NCBI GenBank assembly: GCA_947085425.1
Contig: CAMTWK010000002.1
Span: forward strand, 73,063-137,062
Length of the DNA: 64,000 nt
Direction: 5' to 3'
Source: UKL13-2 sp947085425
GTDB taxonomy: Bacteria > Pseudomonadota > Gammaproteobacteria > Burkholderiales > Usitatibacteraceae
The notes under the pieces are model-generated. The model was not told where the DNA came from and did not search any database. It saw only the letters and a list, made by a program, of their open reading frames with translations. The position numbers were made by a program, and so were the translations under genes. This document shows positions 52,794 through 62,574 of the stretch, piece by piece. Every line of letters starts with the position of its first letter. Position 1 is the stretch's first letter.

Positions 52794-53780
52794 ATGCTCG
52801 CCTTTATTGTCAGACGAATTCTCCAAAGTATTCTGGTCATGCTGGCCGTGGGTGCCATCGCCTTTTCACTGTTTAATTTTGTCGGCGATCCGGTGTCATT
52901 GATGTTGCCACCGGAAGCCACCCAGGCCGATCGCGAAGAAGTCAGGCAATCACTGGGGCTGGATAAACCGTTTTATGTGCAGTTCGCAACCTTTATCGGC
53001 AATGCACTGCAGGGTAATTTTGGCATCTCGCTGCGGCTCGGACGGCCGGTATCGCAGTTGCTCATCGAACGCCTGCCTGCCACACTGGAGTTGGCCATGA
53101 CCGCTGCTGTATTTGGACTATTTCTCGGCATTCCGATGGGGGTCTACACCGCCCTCAAGCGCGACAAATGGACCTCCAAACTGTTGTTAACCGGTTCGCT
53201 GGTCGGTGTCTCGTTGCCGAATTTTTTAATCGGCATATTTTTGATTTTGGTGTTTGCGGTTTGGTTGGGATGGTTGCCGTCGTTTGGTCGTGGTGAAGTC
53301 ACCGATCTGGGCTTTTGGACCACTGGATTTTTGACCGCCGACGGCTTACGCGCCATTATTCTGCCGGCCATCACACTCGGCTTTTATCCGATCACCCTCA
53401 TCATGCGTCTGGTGCGCGCAGAAATGCTGGAAGTATTACGCACCGACTACATCAAATTCGCGCGCGCCCGTGGCCTGACCAATAATGCCGTACATTTTGG
53501 TCACGCACTCAAAAACACCCTGGTGCCGGTCATTACCATTACCGGTTTACAACTCGGCGGCATTATCGCTTTTGCCATCATTACCGAAACCGTATTCCAA
53601 TGGCCGGGCATGGGTTTGTTGTTTATTCAGGCGGTGCAATTTGCCGACATTCCAGTCATGGCCGCGTACCTTTGTTTGATTGGCTTTATTTTTGTGGCGG
53701 TGAATTTGATTGTTGACCTGTTGTACTTTGCGGTAGACCCCCGACTTCGTGTCGAGCAATCCGGATCGGGAGGGCATTAA
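52794..53780 (+). CDS. ABC transporter permease, DppB/OppB type
   Basis: Inner-membrane protein of 328 aa with six predicted spans. The N-terminal motif FNFVGDPVSLMLPPEATQADREEVRQSLGLDKPFYVQ is visible as GDP, PPEATQADREEVRQSLGLD. The coupling loop with RLVRAEMLEVLRTDYIKFARARGL is the EAA motif that contacts the ATPases. It starts 15 bp after the binding-protein stop and pairs with the next permease to form the channel. Confidence 0.94.
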   Translation: MLAFIVRRILQSILVMLAVGAIAFSLFNFVGDPVSLMLPPEATQADREEVRQSLGLDKPFYVQFATFIGNALQGNFGISLRLGRPVSQLLIERLPATLELAMTAAVFGLFLGIPMGVYTALKRDKWTSKLLLTGSLVGVSLPNFLIGIFLILVFAVWLGWLPSFGRGEVTDLGFWTTGFLTADGLRAIILPAITLGFYPITLIMRLVRAEMLEVLRTDYIKFARARGLTNNAVHFGHALKNTLVPVITITGLQLGGIIAFAIITETVFQWPGMGLLFIQAVQFADIPVMAAYLCLIGFIFVAVNLIVDLLYFAVDPRLRVEQSGSGGH

Positions 53781-53781
53781 C

Positions 53782-54696
53782 ATGATTGATACATTCAAAC
53801 GTTGGCTCGACAGTGATCTTTGGTACAGCTTTAAGCGTCACCCGTTGGTGATCCTTGCCGCAGTGTTGTCACTGATCTGTTTTCTGGGTGCCTTTCTTGC
53901 ACCGATATTGGCTCCACACAACCCGTTTGATTTAAAAACGCTCAATCTGCTCGACGCCTTCACCCCGCCCGCATGGACGGCCGCCGGCAAGGCGCAGTTT
54001 TTCCTCGGCACCGATGACCAGGGCCGTGATGTGTTGTCGACCATCATGTATGGTTCACGGGTGTCGCTGCTGGTCGGCGTGTGTGCGGTGGCCCTGTCAA
54101 TGGTGATCGGTATTACGCTTGGACTGTTGTCCGGTTATATCGGTGGCGCATTGGATGCGTTTATCATGCGTGTCGCCGATATTCAGTTGTCGTTTCCGGC
54201 GATTCTGATTGCATTATTGATTGACGGTGTGGCGCGCGCCATATTGGGAGCAGACGGTCACGAAGACGTCGCCGTGTATGTATTGATTTTTGCCATCGCC
54301 GCTTCCGGGTGGGTGCAATACGCCCGCACCGTGCGCGGTTCGACCCTGGTCGAACGCAACAAAGAATACGTACAAGCCGCACGCGTGATCGGGCGCAAAC
54401 CGTTGGCGATTATGTTCAGCCATGTATTGCCAAACGTGATGGGGCCGGTGTTGGTGTTGGCCACCCTGCACGTTGGCACCGCCATCATTACCGAAGCCAC
54501 GCTGTCTTTCTTGGGTGTGGGTGTGCCGCCCACCCAGCCGTCGCTCGGCACCTTGATTCGAATCGGCAATGACTTTTTATTTTCCGGTGAGTGGTGGATT
54601 ACCGTATTCCCCGGCGTGATGCTGGTCATTCTGGTGTTGTCGATCAATATCATCGGTGATTGGCTGCGCGATGCCTTGAATCCGAAACTGCGCTAG
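53782..54696 (+). CDS. ABC transporter permease, DppC/OppC type
   Basis: Inner-membrane protein of 304 aa. It has the DppC landmarks: an N-terminal span (LVILAAVLSLICFLGAFLAPILAPHNP), FFLGTDDQGRDVLSTIMYGSRVSLLVG, and the EAA loop with VRGSTLVERNKEYVQAARVIG. The C-terminal ATLSFLGVGVPPTQPSLG is highly conserved in this family. ATG 53782 has GGGAGG 10 bp upstream and lies one base after the dppB stop. A GTG at 53749 would overlap dppB and is less likely. Confidence 0.94.
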   Translation: MIDTFKRWLDSDLWYSFKRHPLVILAAVLSLICFLGAFLAPILAPHNPFDLKTLNLLDAFTPPAWTAAGKAQFFLGTDDQGRDVLSTIMYGSRVSLLVGVCAVALSMVIGITLGLLSGYIGGALDAFIMRVADIQLSFPAILIALLIDGVARAILGADGHEDVAVYVLIFAIAASGWVQYARTVRGSTLVERNKEYVQAARVIGRKPLAIMFSHVLPNVMGPVLVLATLHVGTAIITEATLSFLGVGVPPTQPSLGTLIRIGNDFLFSGEWWITVFPGVMLVILVLSINIIGDWLRDALNPKLR

Positions 54697-54709
54697 TGGA
54701 CACATCAAA

Positions 54710-55717
54710 ATGACAACTCCCTTACTCGAAGTCAAAAACCTCCGCATCCAGTTCCCCACCCGTCGTGGTCTGCTCACGGCGGTCGATGACATCAGTTTTA
54801 GTATCGCTCCCGGCGAAGTGTTGGGTGTGGTTGGTGAATCCGGTGCCGGCAAGTCCCTCACTGGTGCCGCCATTATTCGTTTGCTCGAACCACCCGGCCG
54901 TATTGCGTCTGGTGAAATTATTCTCAATGGTCGGCGTATTGACAATTTGCCGTTTGAAGAAATGCGCAAAATTCGTGGCCGTGAAATCGGCGCGATTTTT
55001 CAGGATCCGCTGACCTCGCTGAATCCGCTCTACACCATCGGCAAACAGATCACCGAGACCATCCTCACCCATTTGCCGGTGTCGCCTGAAGAAGCCAAAA
55101 AACGCGCAATAGATTTGCTCAACGAGGTTGGCATCCCTGCCGCAGAAAAACGTATTGATCATTATCCGCACCAGTTTTCCGGTGGCATGCGTCAGCGGGT
55201 GGTGATTTCACTTGCTCTCGCCGCCGAACCCAAACTGATCATCGCTGATGAGCCGACCACGGCGCTGGATGTCTCCATACAGGCACAGATCATCACACTC
55301 CTGAAAAAACTGTGTCGTGAACACGGTACCTCGGTGTTGCTGATCACCCACGATATGGGTGTGATTGCCGAAACCGCCGACCGTGTCGCCGTCATGTATG
55401 CCGGGCGCATCGCCGAAATCGGCCCGGTTGCGGAGGTGATTCACAAACCCAAACATCCCTACACCGTTGGCTTGATGGGTGCCATTCCGACACTCGGTGT
55501 GGACGTGGAACGACTGACACAAATCGACGGCAGCATGCCGCGGCTAAATGCCATCCCGACCGGTTGTGCGTTTAACCCACGCTGCACACGCACCAACGAA
55601 GTCGGCGCACGCTGCACCAGCGAACGACCCAATCTCATGCCAACCGGCAAAACCGATGCGGCCTGCTGGTTATATGCCACATCGACCGCTGCAACCAAAC
55701 CAACGGTGTCCGTATGA
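54710..55717 (+). CDS. ABC transporter ATPase, DppD/OppD type
   Basis: Protein of 335 aa. Walker A GESGAGKS (about 42-49), signature FSGGMRQRVVISLALAAEP, Walker B LIIADEPTTALD, and the switch His in LLITHDMGV are intact. The C-terminal oligopeptide-transporter extension has the cysteine-rich GCAFNPRCTRTNEVGARC, which binds an Fe-S cluster in DppD relatives. It starts 13 bp after dppC and overlaps the dppF start by 4 bp (ATGA). Confidence 0.95.
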   Translation: MTTPLLEVKNLRIQFPTRRGLLTAVDDISFSIAPGEVLGVVGESGAGKSLTGAAIIRLLEPPGRIASGEIILNGRRIDNLPFEEMRKIRGREIGAIFQDPLTSLNPLYTIGKQITETILTHLPVSPEEAKKRAIDLLNEVGIPAAEKRIDHYPHQFSGGMRQRVVISLALAAEPKLIIADEPTTALDVSIQAQIITLLKKLCREHGTSVLLITHDMGVIAETADRVAVMYAGRIAEIGPVAEVIHKPKHPYTVGLMGAIPTLGVDVERLTQIDGSMPRLNAIPTGCAFNPRCTRTNEVGARCTSERPNLMPTGKTDAACWLYATSTAATKPTVSV

Positions 55718-56757
55718 TTAACTCCGGAAAATCTGGCAATCCAACCAACCAAGTATTACTCGAGGTACGCGATCTGGCGCGTGATTTTGACGTCTCCAAA
55801 CCATGGCTAAACCGCGTCATCGATGGTCAGCCGCGCACCATTCTCAAAGCAGTTGATGGACTGTCATTCGCGATTAAACGGGGCGAGACGCTGTCATTGG
55901 TCGGTGAATCCGGCTGCGGCAAATCCACCATCGCCCGCGTTGTGTGTGGACTATACGCACCGTCACGTGGCTCGGTCATTTTTGACGGCGTCGATATGGC
56001 CAAGGCCTCCACGCAGGAGCAGCAGCAGTTGCGCAAACGATTCCAGATGATTTTTCAGGATCCGTACGCGAGTTTGAATCCGCGTTGGCGGGTCGGCAAA
56101 ATTGTTGCCGAACCGATCATCGCCCACGGCATCATGACCGACCCGACACAAATCAAACAACGTGTTGATGAATTGCTCACCCAGGTTGGCCTGTCGCCGC
56201 TCGATCAAGAAAAATTCCCACACGAATTTTCCGGTGGTCAGCGCCAGCGCATTTCCATCGCCCGCGCCCTGTCATCCAATCCGGAATTTTTGGTGTGTGA
56301 TGAACCCACCTCGGCGCTTGACGTGTCGGTACAGGCGCAGATTTTGAACTTGATGAAAGATCTGCAGCGCCAGTATGGGTTGACCTATTTGTTCATTTCG
56401 CATAACCTCGCCGTGGTGTCACACATCTCGGATCGGGTCGGCGTGATGTACCTCGGTCGTTTGGTTGAAGTCGCCGACACCAAAAAGATTTTTAACCGGC
56501 CGCTACACCCGTACACACAAATGCTGCTGTCGGCGATTCCGGATCTGAAGATGACCGGTAAACAGCGCACCCCGGTGGCCGGTGAAGTGCCCAATCCACT
56601 CAATCCACCAACCGGCTGCACCTTTCATCCGCGCTGCCCTTACGCCAATGACCGCTGCAAAACCGAATCACCAAAAATGCTCACGGCAGCAGATGGTGGC
56701 GCGGTGGCGTGCCACGCGGTGGAAGAAAAACGTATTCCGATAGAGTTGGTGGCGTAG
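55714..56757 (+). CDS. ABC transporter ATPase, DppF/OppF type
   Basis: Protein of 347 aa. Walker A GESGCGKS (about 64-71), signature FSGGQRQRISIARALSSNP, Walker B FLVCDEPTSALDVSVQAQI, switch FISHNLAVVSHI. The C-terminal extension has GCTFHPRCPYANDRC. It is the last gene of the five-gene operon. It converges with an esterase gene; the 38-bp gap contains no clear hairpin. Confidence 0.95.
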   Translation: MINSGKSGNPTNQVLLEVRDLARDFDVSKPWLNRVIDGQPRTILKAVDGLSFAIKRGETLSLVGESGCGKSTIARVVCGLYAPSRGSVIFDGVDMAKASTQEQQQLRKRFQMIFQDPYASLNPRWRVGKIVAEPIIAHGIMTDPTQIKQRVDELLTQVGLSPLDQEKFPHEFSGGQRQRISIARALSSNPEFLVCDEPTSALDVSVQAQILNLMKDLQRQYGLTYLFISHNLAVVSHISDRVGVMYLGRLVEVADTKKIFNRPLHPYTQMLLSAIPDLKMTGKQRTPVAGEVPNPLNPPTGCTFHPRCPYANDRCKTESPKMLTAADGGAVACHAVEEKRIPIELVA

Positions 56758-56795
56758 CGTATTTCAAAACAAGCAAGGTGGGGTTTTCAGCAACC

Positions 56796-57905
56796 CTAAC
56801 CTTTCAACGCCCGCACCAACACCGGCAGGCTGTTTTCAATCCGGTAATCAATTCCCGAATGGGTATCGTCGAACTCTTCGTAGGTATGTTTGACACCCGC
56901 CAATTGCATGCGTTTGGACAAGATTCGCGCGCCGAAGTGGATCGCGTATTGATCGCGCCAACCGCAATCAATGTAGATTGCTTTCAGCGATTGCAGATTG
57001 TCACGGTAACGTGTGACCAGATGAATCGGATCGTGTTTTTGCCAGGCCTTCCAGCGCGCGGCAATCAATTCGCCCGTCTCCAGATTAAACGGCAGGCGAA
57101 ATCCGAGCGGGGCTTTTTTGTCGGTGTCGTAGCTCGCCGCCATGGCGAGAATCATCAAGGCGTGGCCTTCGCCGTCCGACAGTTTTTCTTTTTTCCAGAC
57201 GTGCTCCAGAAAGTTTTTGACGCGACCATCATCACTGCCCAGACCCGCGTGTTTTTCCTGGCTCAACACGTCATACGCGCCGTTGACACGTTTGACGTCG
57301 CGGTGTTTGGTCAGCTCGGTGAGGGTGCGTGGCCAGTCGTTCATGTACACAAAATCAAAATAGGCGTCACCCGAATGGCTCGCCACCGCCCCCCAATACT
57401 TGGCGTATTTCATGCCGTGAATAATCGCGCCGTAACCACCGGATGATTTGCCAAAACAACCACGATGTTCGCGTGAGGCTAACGTGCGAAATTCTCGGTC
57501 GACAAAAGGAATGAGCTCACGTGTCAGGTAATCGGCGTAGTTGCCGATCGCCGACGAGTTGATGTACTGGTTGCCGCCGAGCGCCGTAAAACAATCGGGG
57601 AACACCACAATGGCCGGGCCCATTTTTTTCTCGTGGACCAAACGCGCAACCCGCTCGGGAATGTTCTCATCAAAATTGCGCCAATTGGTGTGTGACAAAC
57701 CGGAGCCGGTAAAACCAACCAGATCAAACAACACCGGAAAACGTTTGCCACGACCACGAGTGGAATCTTCATCGTATTGCGGCGGTAGCCATACAGCGAG
57801 TTTGCGCACGTGCGGGTCACCGAGCGGATTGCCATTCAGAATCGCCGAGGTGTGCTCTAAAAAAACGACGCGGCCTTGTGGCCAGGTGGGGCGCTTGAGT
57901 GCCAT
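56796..57905 (-). CDS. Esterase-D-like alpha/beta hydrolase
   Basis: Protein of 369 aa with an esterase-D-type fold. The nucleophile elbow GKSSGGYGA places Ser at about residue 154. FPVLFDLVGFTGSG and IVVFPDCFTALGGNQYINS are typical of this family of putative esterases. VKHTYEEFDDTHSGIDYR near the end supplies the likely catalytic His. There is no signal peptide, so it is probably cytoplasmic. ATG 57905 was chosen over a TTG further upstream. The substrate is unknown; it stands alone between the Dpp-type operon and the DUF1993 gene. Confidence 0.85.
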   Translation of the reverse strand: MALKRPTWPQGRVVFLEHTSAILNGNPLGDPHVRKLAVWLPPQYDEDSTRGRGKRFPVLFDLVGFTGSGLSHTNWRNFDENIPERVARLVHEKKMGPAIVVFPDCFTALGGNQYINSSAIGNYADYLTRELIPFVDREFRTLASREHRGCFGKSSGGYGAIIHGMKYAKYWGAVASHSGDAYFDFVYMNDWPRTLTELTKHRDVKRVNGAYDVLSQEKHAGLGSDDGRVKNFLEHVWKKEKLSDGEGHALMILAMAASYDTDKKAPLGFRLPFNLETGELIAARWKAWQKHDPIHLVTRYRDNLQSLKAIYIDCGWRDQYAIHFGARILSKRMQLAGVKHTYEEFDDTHSGIDYRIENSLPVLVRALKG

Positions 57906-58062
57906 GGGTCTACTCTCTGCAGGGGTCAATTTGAATTTCGATTATGGCAGATTGATTGTTGCTGATTGACGTTGTCGGGTAGATCGGCATCGGCAATTTT
58001 TTAAGCCCTGCAACCAAATATTCAGCCAGCTAAAATAGCGGCTTATTCCACTGGAGAACACC

Positions 58063-58569
58063 ATGTCCCTATCTATGTACCAAGCCTCGGTTCCCGCCTT
58101 CCAAAAATATCTTGCCAATCTCAAGGATATGCTCAAAAAGGGCGAGGACTTTGCCACTGCCAAAAAAGTGGACCCGTCGGTCATGCTCAACGCCCGTCTG
58201 GCACCGGATATGTTTGCCCTGACCCGTCAGGTACAAATTGCCGCCGACGTCGCCAAAGGCGCGACGGCACGTTTGAGCGGCGTGGACATTCCGACCTACG
58301 AAGACAATGAAACTTCGTTTGCCGAGCTGTATGCGCGTATCGACAAAACCCTTGCCTTTATCGCCACGGCCAAGCCGGAACAAATTGACGGCAAGGAGCA
58401 AACCGACATCACCATCACCCCGGGCGGCCGTACACTGGTATTCAAGGGACAGGATTATCTGGTGAATTGGGCGATGCCGAATTTTTATTTTCATCTGATG
58501 GCGGTCTACACCATCCTGCGGCATCACGGGGTCGAAATTGGCAAAATGGATTACCTTGGCAAATACTGA
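58063..58569 (+). CDS. DUF1993 family protein
   Basis: Protein of 168 aa, helical, with an N-terminal SLSMYQASVPAFQKYLANLKDML and a C-terminal LPNFY-like motif (NWAMPNFYFHLMAVYTILRHHGVEIGKMDYLG shown here as NFYFHLMAVY and ILRHHGVEIG). These match DUF1993 proteins, which have a DinB-like four-helix build and an unknown function. ATG 58063 has GGAG seven bases upstream. The downstream hydrolase overlaps its end. Confidence 0.88.
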   Translation: MSLSMYQASVPAFQKYLANLKDMLKKGEDFATAKKVDPSVMLNARLAPDMFALTRQVQIAADVAKGATARLSGVDIPTYEDNETSFAELYARIDKTLAFIATAKPEQIDGKEQTDITITPGGRTLVFKGQDYLVNWAMPNFYFHLMAVYTILRHHGVEIGKMDYLGKY

Positions 58570-59425
58570 CAACAGTCGCGTCGACAGCATAAAGTCGCCG
58601 GCAACCGCACCCCGGCCACGCCGATTGGTACGTGGTTTCGCCACGCTGCTGGTCATTGGCGGACTTTTGTATACAGGTGTGGTCGGCTTGTTTTATGTCA
58701 GCCAGGAGCGACTGATATTTATTCCAACAACCTTGCAGGCCAATCATGTTTTTACCCTGGCCGATACCACCGAGGTGAGCATTCCGGTCAATGGCGCCAC
58801 CCTTTCGGCGCTACATTTCAAACAACCCGATGCCAAAGGCGTGATTTTCTTTTTACACGGCAACGGCGGCAATTTGTCGTCGTGGTTAAAAACCACCGAT
58901 TTTTACCGCAACAATAAATACGATCTTTTTATGATCGACTATCGGGGTTATGGCAAAAGCACCGGCAGCATTCGCAGCGAAGCCGAATTACACGCCGATG
59001 TGATGGCAGCGTGGCAATGGATCGCCCCACAATACGCTGGAAAAAAACGGGTGATTTATGGCCGTTCGCTGGGTGCCACGCTGGCGACAAAATTGGCTGC
59101 TGATTCCGGTGTCGACAGCGACTGGCTGATCTTGGTGTCGCCCTTTTTTAATATCGACGCCATGCGGCAGGACTACTACGCCTGGTTACCCGGCAGCTTT
59201 ATGCGTTACACCTTCACCACCGATCAGTGGTTGCCGTTGGTGCGTGCGCCGATCACGATTGTGCATGGGGATCGCGACACCCTCATCACCTACTCCCACG
59301 CCGAGCGACTACATACACGTGTGCCGCGCGCGGAATTGATCAAGATCGAAGGCGGCACACATTTGAATCTGCACCATCTTGCAGCATACGTGGATGCACT
59401 CACAACCCGATTGGCCAAACTCTAG
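58556..59425 (+). CDS. Membrane-anchored alpha/beta hydrolase
   Basis: Protein of about 289 aa. A basic N-terminus and one membrane span (FATLLVIGGLLYTGVVGLFYVS) anchor a hydrolase domain: FFLHGNGGNLSSW (oxyanion loop), DYRGYGKSTG, and the nucleophile elbow YGRSLGATLA with Ser near residue 171. HGDRDTLITYSHA and GGTHLNLHHL supply Asp and His. No ATG is available in the N-terminal part. TTG 58556 overlaps the DUF1993 end by 14 bp and TTG 58538 is an alternative. Translation is probably coupled to DUF1993. Confidence 0.82.
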   Translation: MANTDNSRVDSIKSPATAPRPRRLVRGFATLLVIGGLLYTGVVGLFYVSQERLIFIPTTLQANHVFTLADTTEVSIPVNGATLSALHFKQPDAKGVIFFLHGNGGNLSSWLKTTDFYRNNKYDLFMIDYRGYGKSTGSIRSEAELHADVMAAWQWIAPQYAGKKRVIYGRSLGATLATKLAADSGVDSDWLILVSPFFNIDAMRQDYYAWLPGSFMRYTFTTDQWLPLVRAPITIVHGDRDTLITYSHAERLHTRVPRAELIKIEGGTHLNLHHLAAYVDALTTRLAKL

Positions 59426-59494
59426 ACTAGGCAAGCGTTTTCCGCCAAAACAGTCTGAAAAATAGCGCGGAATGGCCACTTTCAATATTAAATA

Positions 59495-60880
59495 TCACCG
59501 CAATCGAAACGGCGTGGGATACGTTGCCGGGCTTTCGAAACCATCCTTGTCATACGCGACCAGCCCAAAAATAAAATTGTCCTTCGACACGCCTTCAACC
59601 GTGGCGCGGGTAACGTTGCCAACGTCTTTGCGGTGTTGCCAAAACGGCGCGGTGGTGTCGCGCCAGACGATGCGATAGCCCGCCAGGTCAGGCTCGGTGT
59701 TGGCCTTCCAGCGCAGTGTGGTGTTGTTTTCGAGCTGTATTGTTTCCATTTGCACTTCGCGCGGGCTGGCGGGGGCTTGGGCGAGTGAAGCCAGTGCCAC
59801 GGCGTTGACGCGGGTCACACGGGCGACGTAATCAAAGTCAACATACTCGGGCAAGTCACCGTAGTGTTTGCCGTTTTCCACACGCGGGTTTTGGTGTTGG
59901 TGCTGCCAGTTTTCAATCGGCTCGGTCATACGCACGGCGGCGTAGCCCAGATCGAGAAACGGAAAATGGTCGCCGCCGCGCAGGTAGCGGTCGCGCCGGT
60001 AAATCACATCGACTTTGATGTCGGTCAGAAAACGCTCGGCGGAGGATTTGATGTGGCGTGCGAGTTGCCGCGTGGGCAGGTCATTTTCGCCGCCAGTGCG
60101 TAGCGCGGTGATGACCTCATCGGGCAAATCCTTTTGCGGTGGCACACCTTCGGCAAACAGCCGCACCCGGTCTTTGATGATAGTGCCGTCGGCGCCTTTG
60201 GTGTTGCCGATAATGTCGTTGGTGATCATGGCGGCGATGCTGGCGTTGCGCCCCTTGGCTTGTGTTGCCCACAGCCGCGCGCCGACCAGGCCCTGCTCCT
60301 CACCCGCCACCGCCATAAAAATCAGGGTGGCGTCAAATTGGTATTTCGACATCACACAAGCCAGCTCTATCGACGCGGCGGTGCCGGAGGCGTCATCATT
60401 GGCACCGGGTGCGTCGGTGGTGCCATCGGTCGGCAGGGTGGGCATCGAATCGTAGTGGCCGGAAACAATGTAGAGCCGCTCTTTTGATTCGGCCTGCGTG
60501 CCGTGCAACGTGGCGACCACATTCATCAATTCAGTCGGCTTGGCGATGCGCGGCGACACCGGCGCGATGTGGGTGTCAAAGGCCACCTCCAGCCGCCCGC
60601 CGCTGGCTTTGCTGCAAAGTTCGAGTTCGCGCTTGATCCAGCGTCGCGCCGCACCGATGCCGCGGGTGTCGCTTTCGGTTTCTGACAGGGTGTTGCGCGT
60701 GCCGAATCCGGCCAGCTTGCGGATGTTGGCTTCGATGCGTTTGGCGGAAATTTCGCCCGCCATTTTGTGGATGTTTTTTTCGTTGGCGGGTTCGGCGTTG
60801 GCGGGTGACGTGGTGAGGGCACTGGCGAAAAGCAGTGCGATGGTCAGGGTGATGGGTTGGATGGGCTGGATGGTTTTCAT
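59495..60880 (-). CDS. Secreted M28 family aminopeptidase
   Basis: Protein of 461 aa with a signal peptide (ITLTIALLFASALTTSPANAEP). The zinc ligands of family M28 appear in order: His in VSGHYDSMP, Asp in GANDDASGTA, Glu pair in AVAGEEQGLVG, Asp in TNDIIG, and His in RGGDHFPFLD. The last 85 residues resemble a fibronectin-III-like beta domain (IQLENNTTLRWKANTEPDLAGYRIV). It is the last gene of the minus-strand cluster with htrA (28-bp gap) and would release N-terminal amino acids from peptides outside the cytoplasm. Confidence 0.92.
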   Translation of the reverse strand: MKTIQPIQPITLTIALLFASALTTSPANAEPANEKNIHKMAGEISAKRIEANIRKLAGFGTRNTLSETESDTRGIGAARRWIKRELELCSKASGGRLEVAFDTHIAPVSPRIAKPTELMNVVATLHGTQAESKERLYIVSGHYDSMPTLPTDGTTDAPGANDDASGTAASIELACVMSKYQFDATLIFMAVAGEEQGLVGARLWATQAKGRNASIAAMITNDIIGNTKGADGTIIKDRVRLFAEGVPPQKDLPDEVITALRTGGENDLPTRQLARHIKSSAERFLTDIKVDVIYRRDRYLRGGDHFPFLDLGYAAVRMTEPIENWQHQHQNPRVENGKHYGDLPEYVDFDYVARVTRVNAVALASLAQAPASPREVQMETIQLENNTTLRWKANTEPDLAGYRIVWRDTTAPFWQHRKDVGNVTRATVEGVSKDNFIFGLVAYDKDGFESPATYPTPFRLR

Positions 60881-60908
60881 GTTTGCCTGGTTGGAAATTC
60901 TCAATGAC

Positions 60909-62033
60909 TCATTGCCGCCGGTTGGTGTCAATTACCTTGATCCGCTCTTTGCGGGTTTTGCCGTCACGCGTGATGGTTAATTCGGCAATGTTGCCGATGC
61001 CGACCCGATCCAGTTCAGCCACAAAGGTGGAGAGGGTTTCGACCGGCCTGGTGTTCACCGCAACAATCACATCACCCAATTCACCGCTGCGTCGCGCGAG
61101 TGGCTTGAGCCGCGCCTCGGCGGCGGGTGAGCCGGGCACCAGGGCACCGATGACCACACCCTTGATACCGTTGCTCGCCACCAACATGGGATCAATGGCC
61201 TGGATGCCGATGCCGGGAAATGACGCAAAACCGCGCGCGATCAATTGCGGCACGACACGATTGACGGTATCAACCGGAATGGCAAATCCGACGCCGGCAG
61301 AGGAGCGTGAGGCCGAGCGTATCTGCTGGTTCACACCGATCAATCGCCCCGCGCTGTCGAGCAGCGGGCCGCCGGAATTGCCCGGATTGATGGCCGCGTC
61401 GGTCTGGATGCCGCCGGCGATTTCGGCGTATTCATCGGTCGGCAGATAACGATCGAGTGCGGAGATGATGCCGGCGGTGAGTGTGCGCGACAGACCGAAT
61501 GGATTGCCGATGGCGATCACCGATTGCCCGACGCGCAAATCTTTGGAGGTACCAATCGGCAGGGGTTTAATTCCCGCCGGTACTTGCGACAAGCGCACCA
61601 CCGCCAAATCATAAACCGCCGAGGTGCCCACCACCTCGGCGATAATCGGCTCGCGGGTGTTGTCGAGCTGCACCAACACCTTGTCGCGCCCCGGCACAAT
61701 ATTGGCCACCACATGATGGTTGGTGACCACATGGCCACGGTTGTCCCAGACAAATCCCGAACCCGCCCCCTGCTCCACACCGACGTGCTCACCAAAAAAA
61801 CCGCGCCGCACGCGTGTTTCGGTGGTGAGATAGGCAACCGAAGGCGCGGCGTTTTCAAACAACGCCACCAATGATTTTTCATGCTCCAGCAAGGCACCGC
61901 GCGTGGTGACCTGGCGCGGTTCGACCGGTTTTTCCGCCCGTGCGGGTGCATCACGCTGGGCCCACAACACACCACTGGTGAGAACAACGCCGCCAATCAA
62001 AAATCCAAAGGAACCAACAATAATTTTTTTCAT
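60909..62033 (-). CDS. HtrA/Deg-family serine protease with one PDZ domain
   Basis: Protein of 374 aa with an N-terminal membrane anchor or signal (IIVGSFGFLIGGVVLTSGVLW). The trypsin-like triad is H107 (TNHHVV), D142 (VYDLAVV) and S220 (GNSGGPLL). One PDZ domain covers about 255-365 (GIGIQAIDPMLV to GELGDVIVAVNTRPVETLS). The size with a single PDZ matches DegS-type or small HtrA proteases of envelope quality control. It follows the GNAT gene by 5 bp. MucA or RseA partners are not in the window. Confidence 0.93.
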   Translation of the reverse strand: MKKIIVGSFGFLIGGVVLTSGVLWAQRDAPARAEKPVEPRQVTTRGALLEHEKSLVALFENAAPSVAYLTTETRVRRGFFGEHVGVEQGAGSGFVWDNRGHVVTNHHVVANIVPGRDKVLVQLDNTREPIIAEVVGTSAVYDLAVVRLSQVPAGIKPLPIGTSKDLRVGQSVIAIGNPFGLSRTLTAGIISALDRYLPTDEYAEIAGGIQTDAAINPGNSGGPLLDSAGRLIGVNQQIRSASRSSAGVGFAIPVDTVNRVVPQLIARGFASFPGIGIQAIDPMLVASNGIKGVVIGALVPGSPAAEARLKPLARRSGELGDVIVAVNTRPVETLSTFVAELDRVGIGNIAELTITRDGKTRKERIKVIDTNRRQ

Positions 62034-62038
62034 TCTTA

Positions 62039-62539
62039 TCAGATTGTTTTGACCATACGAAGTTCCGCCGCCAGCGATCCGTCCGGCAATTCACTCATCA
62101 GCCGCTCCACAACACGCCAGCCCTGCTCCTGATAAAAGCGCCGCGCATCGGCATTGTCCTCATAGACAAATAAATACATTTGCCCATGACCGCGTGTTTT
62201 GGCCCAGCGGGCGCCGTGTTTGAGCAGTGCGCTGCCGATGCCCTGCCCTTTGATATGCGGCAACACATGCAGGTTGTTGACGTAGGCGCCGCGCACATTA
62301 GCCTCATCCACATCCTGCGACTCGATACACAAAAATCCAACCGGTTCGCCCGCCAATGTGGCGAGGTAAATCTCACCGTCGCCTGCCGACAATGCCTTGA
62401 TATAACGCAACCAGTGGGCCAGCCGGTCGCCGTCCACCACGTAGTCAAGATAATGGTCAGACAAAATGCCGCGATAGGCACTTTTCCAACTGGCGGCGTG
62501 TAAGGGCGCGATGAGTCTGGCGATGTCGTCGGTGTTCAT
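62039..62539 (-). CDS. GNAT family N-acetyltransferase
   Basis: Protein of 166 aa. The acetyl-CoA loop HIKGQGIGSALLKHGARWA (about residues 94-112) and the following YLFVYEDNADARRFYQEQGW are classic GNAT motifs B and C. The start region HAASWKSAYRGILSDHYLD resembles enzymes that act on small molecules such as amines. The substrate is unknown. It lies between the AlkC-like gene and htrA with gaps of 35 and 5 bp. Confidence 0.9.
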   Translation of the reverse strand: MNTDDIARLIAPLHAASWKSAYRGILSDHYLDYVVDGDRLAHWLRYIKALSAGDGEIYLATLAGEPVGFLCIESQDVDEANVRGAYVNNLHVLPHIKGQGIGSALLKHGARWAKTRGHGQMYLFVYEDNADARRFYQEQGWRVVERLMSELPDGSLAAELRMVKTI

Positions 62540-62574
62540 GGAAATATTCTAATCCGTTTCCAGGACAACCATCC

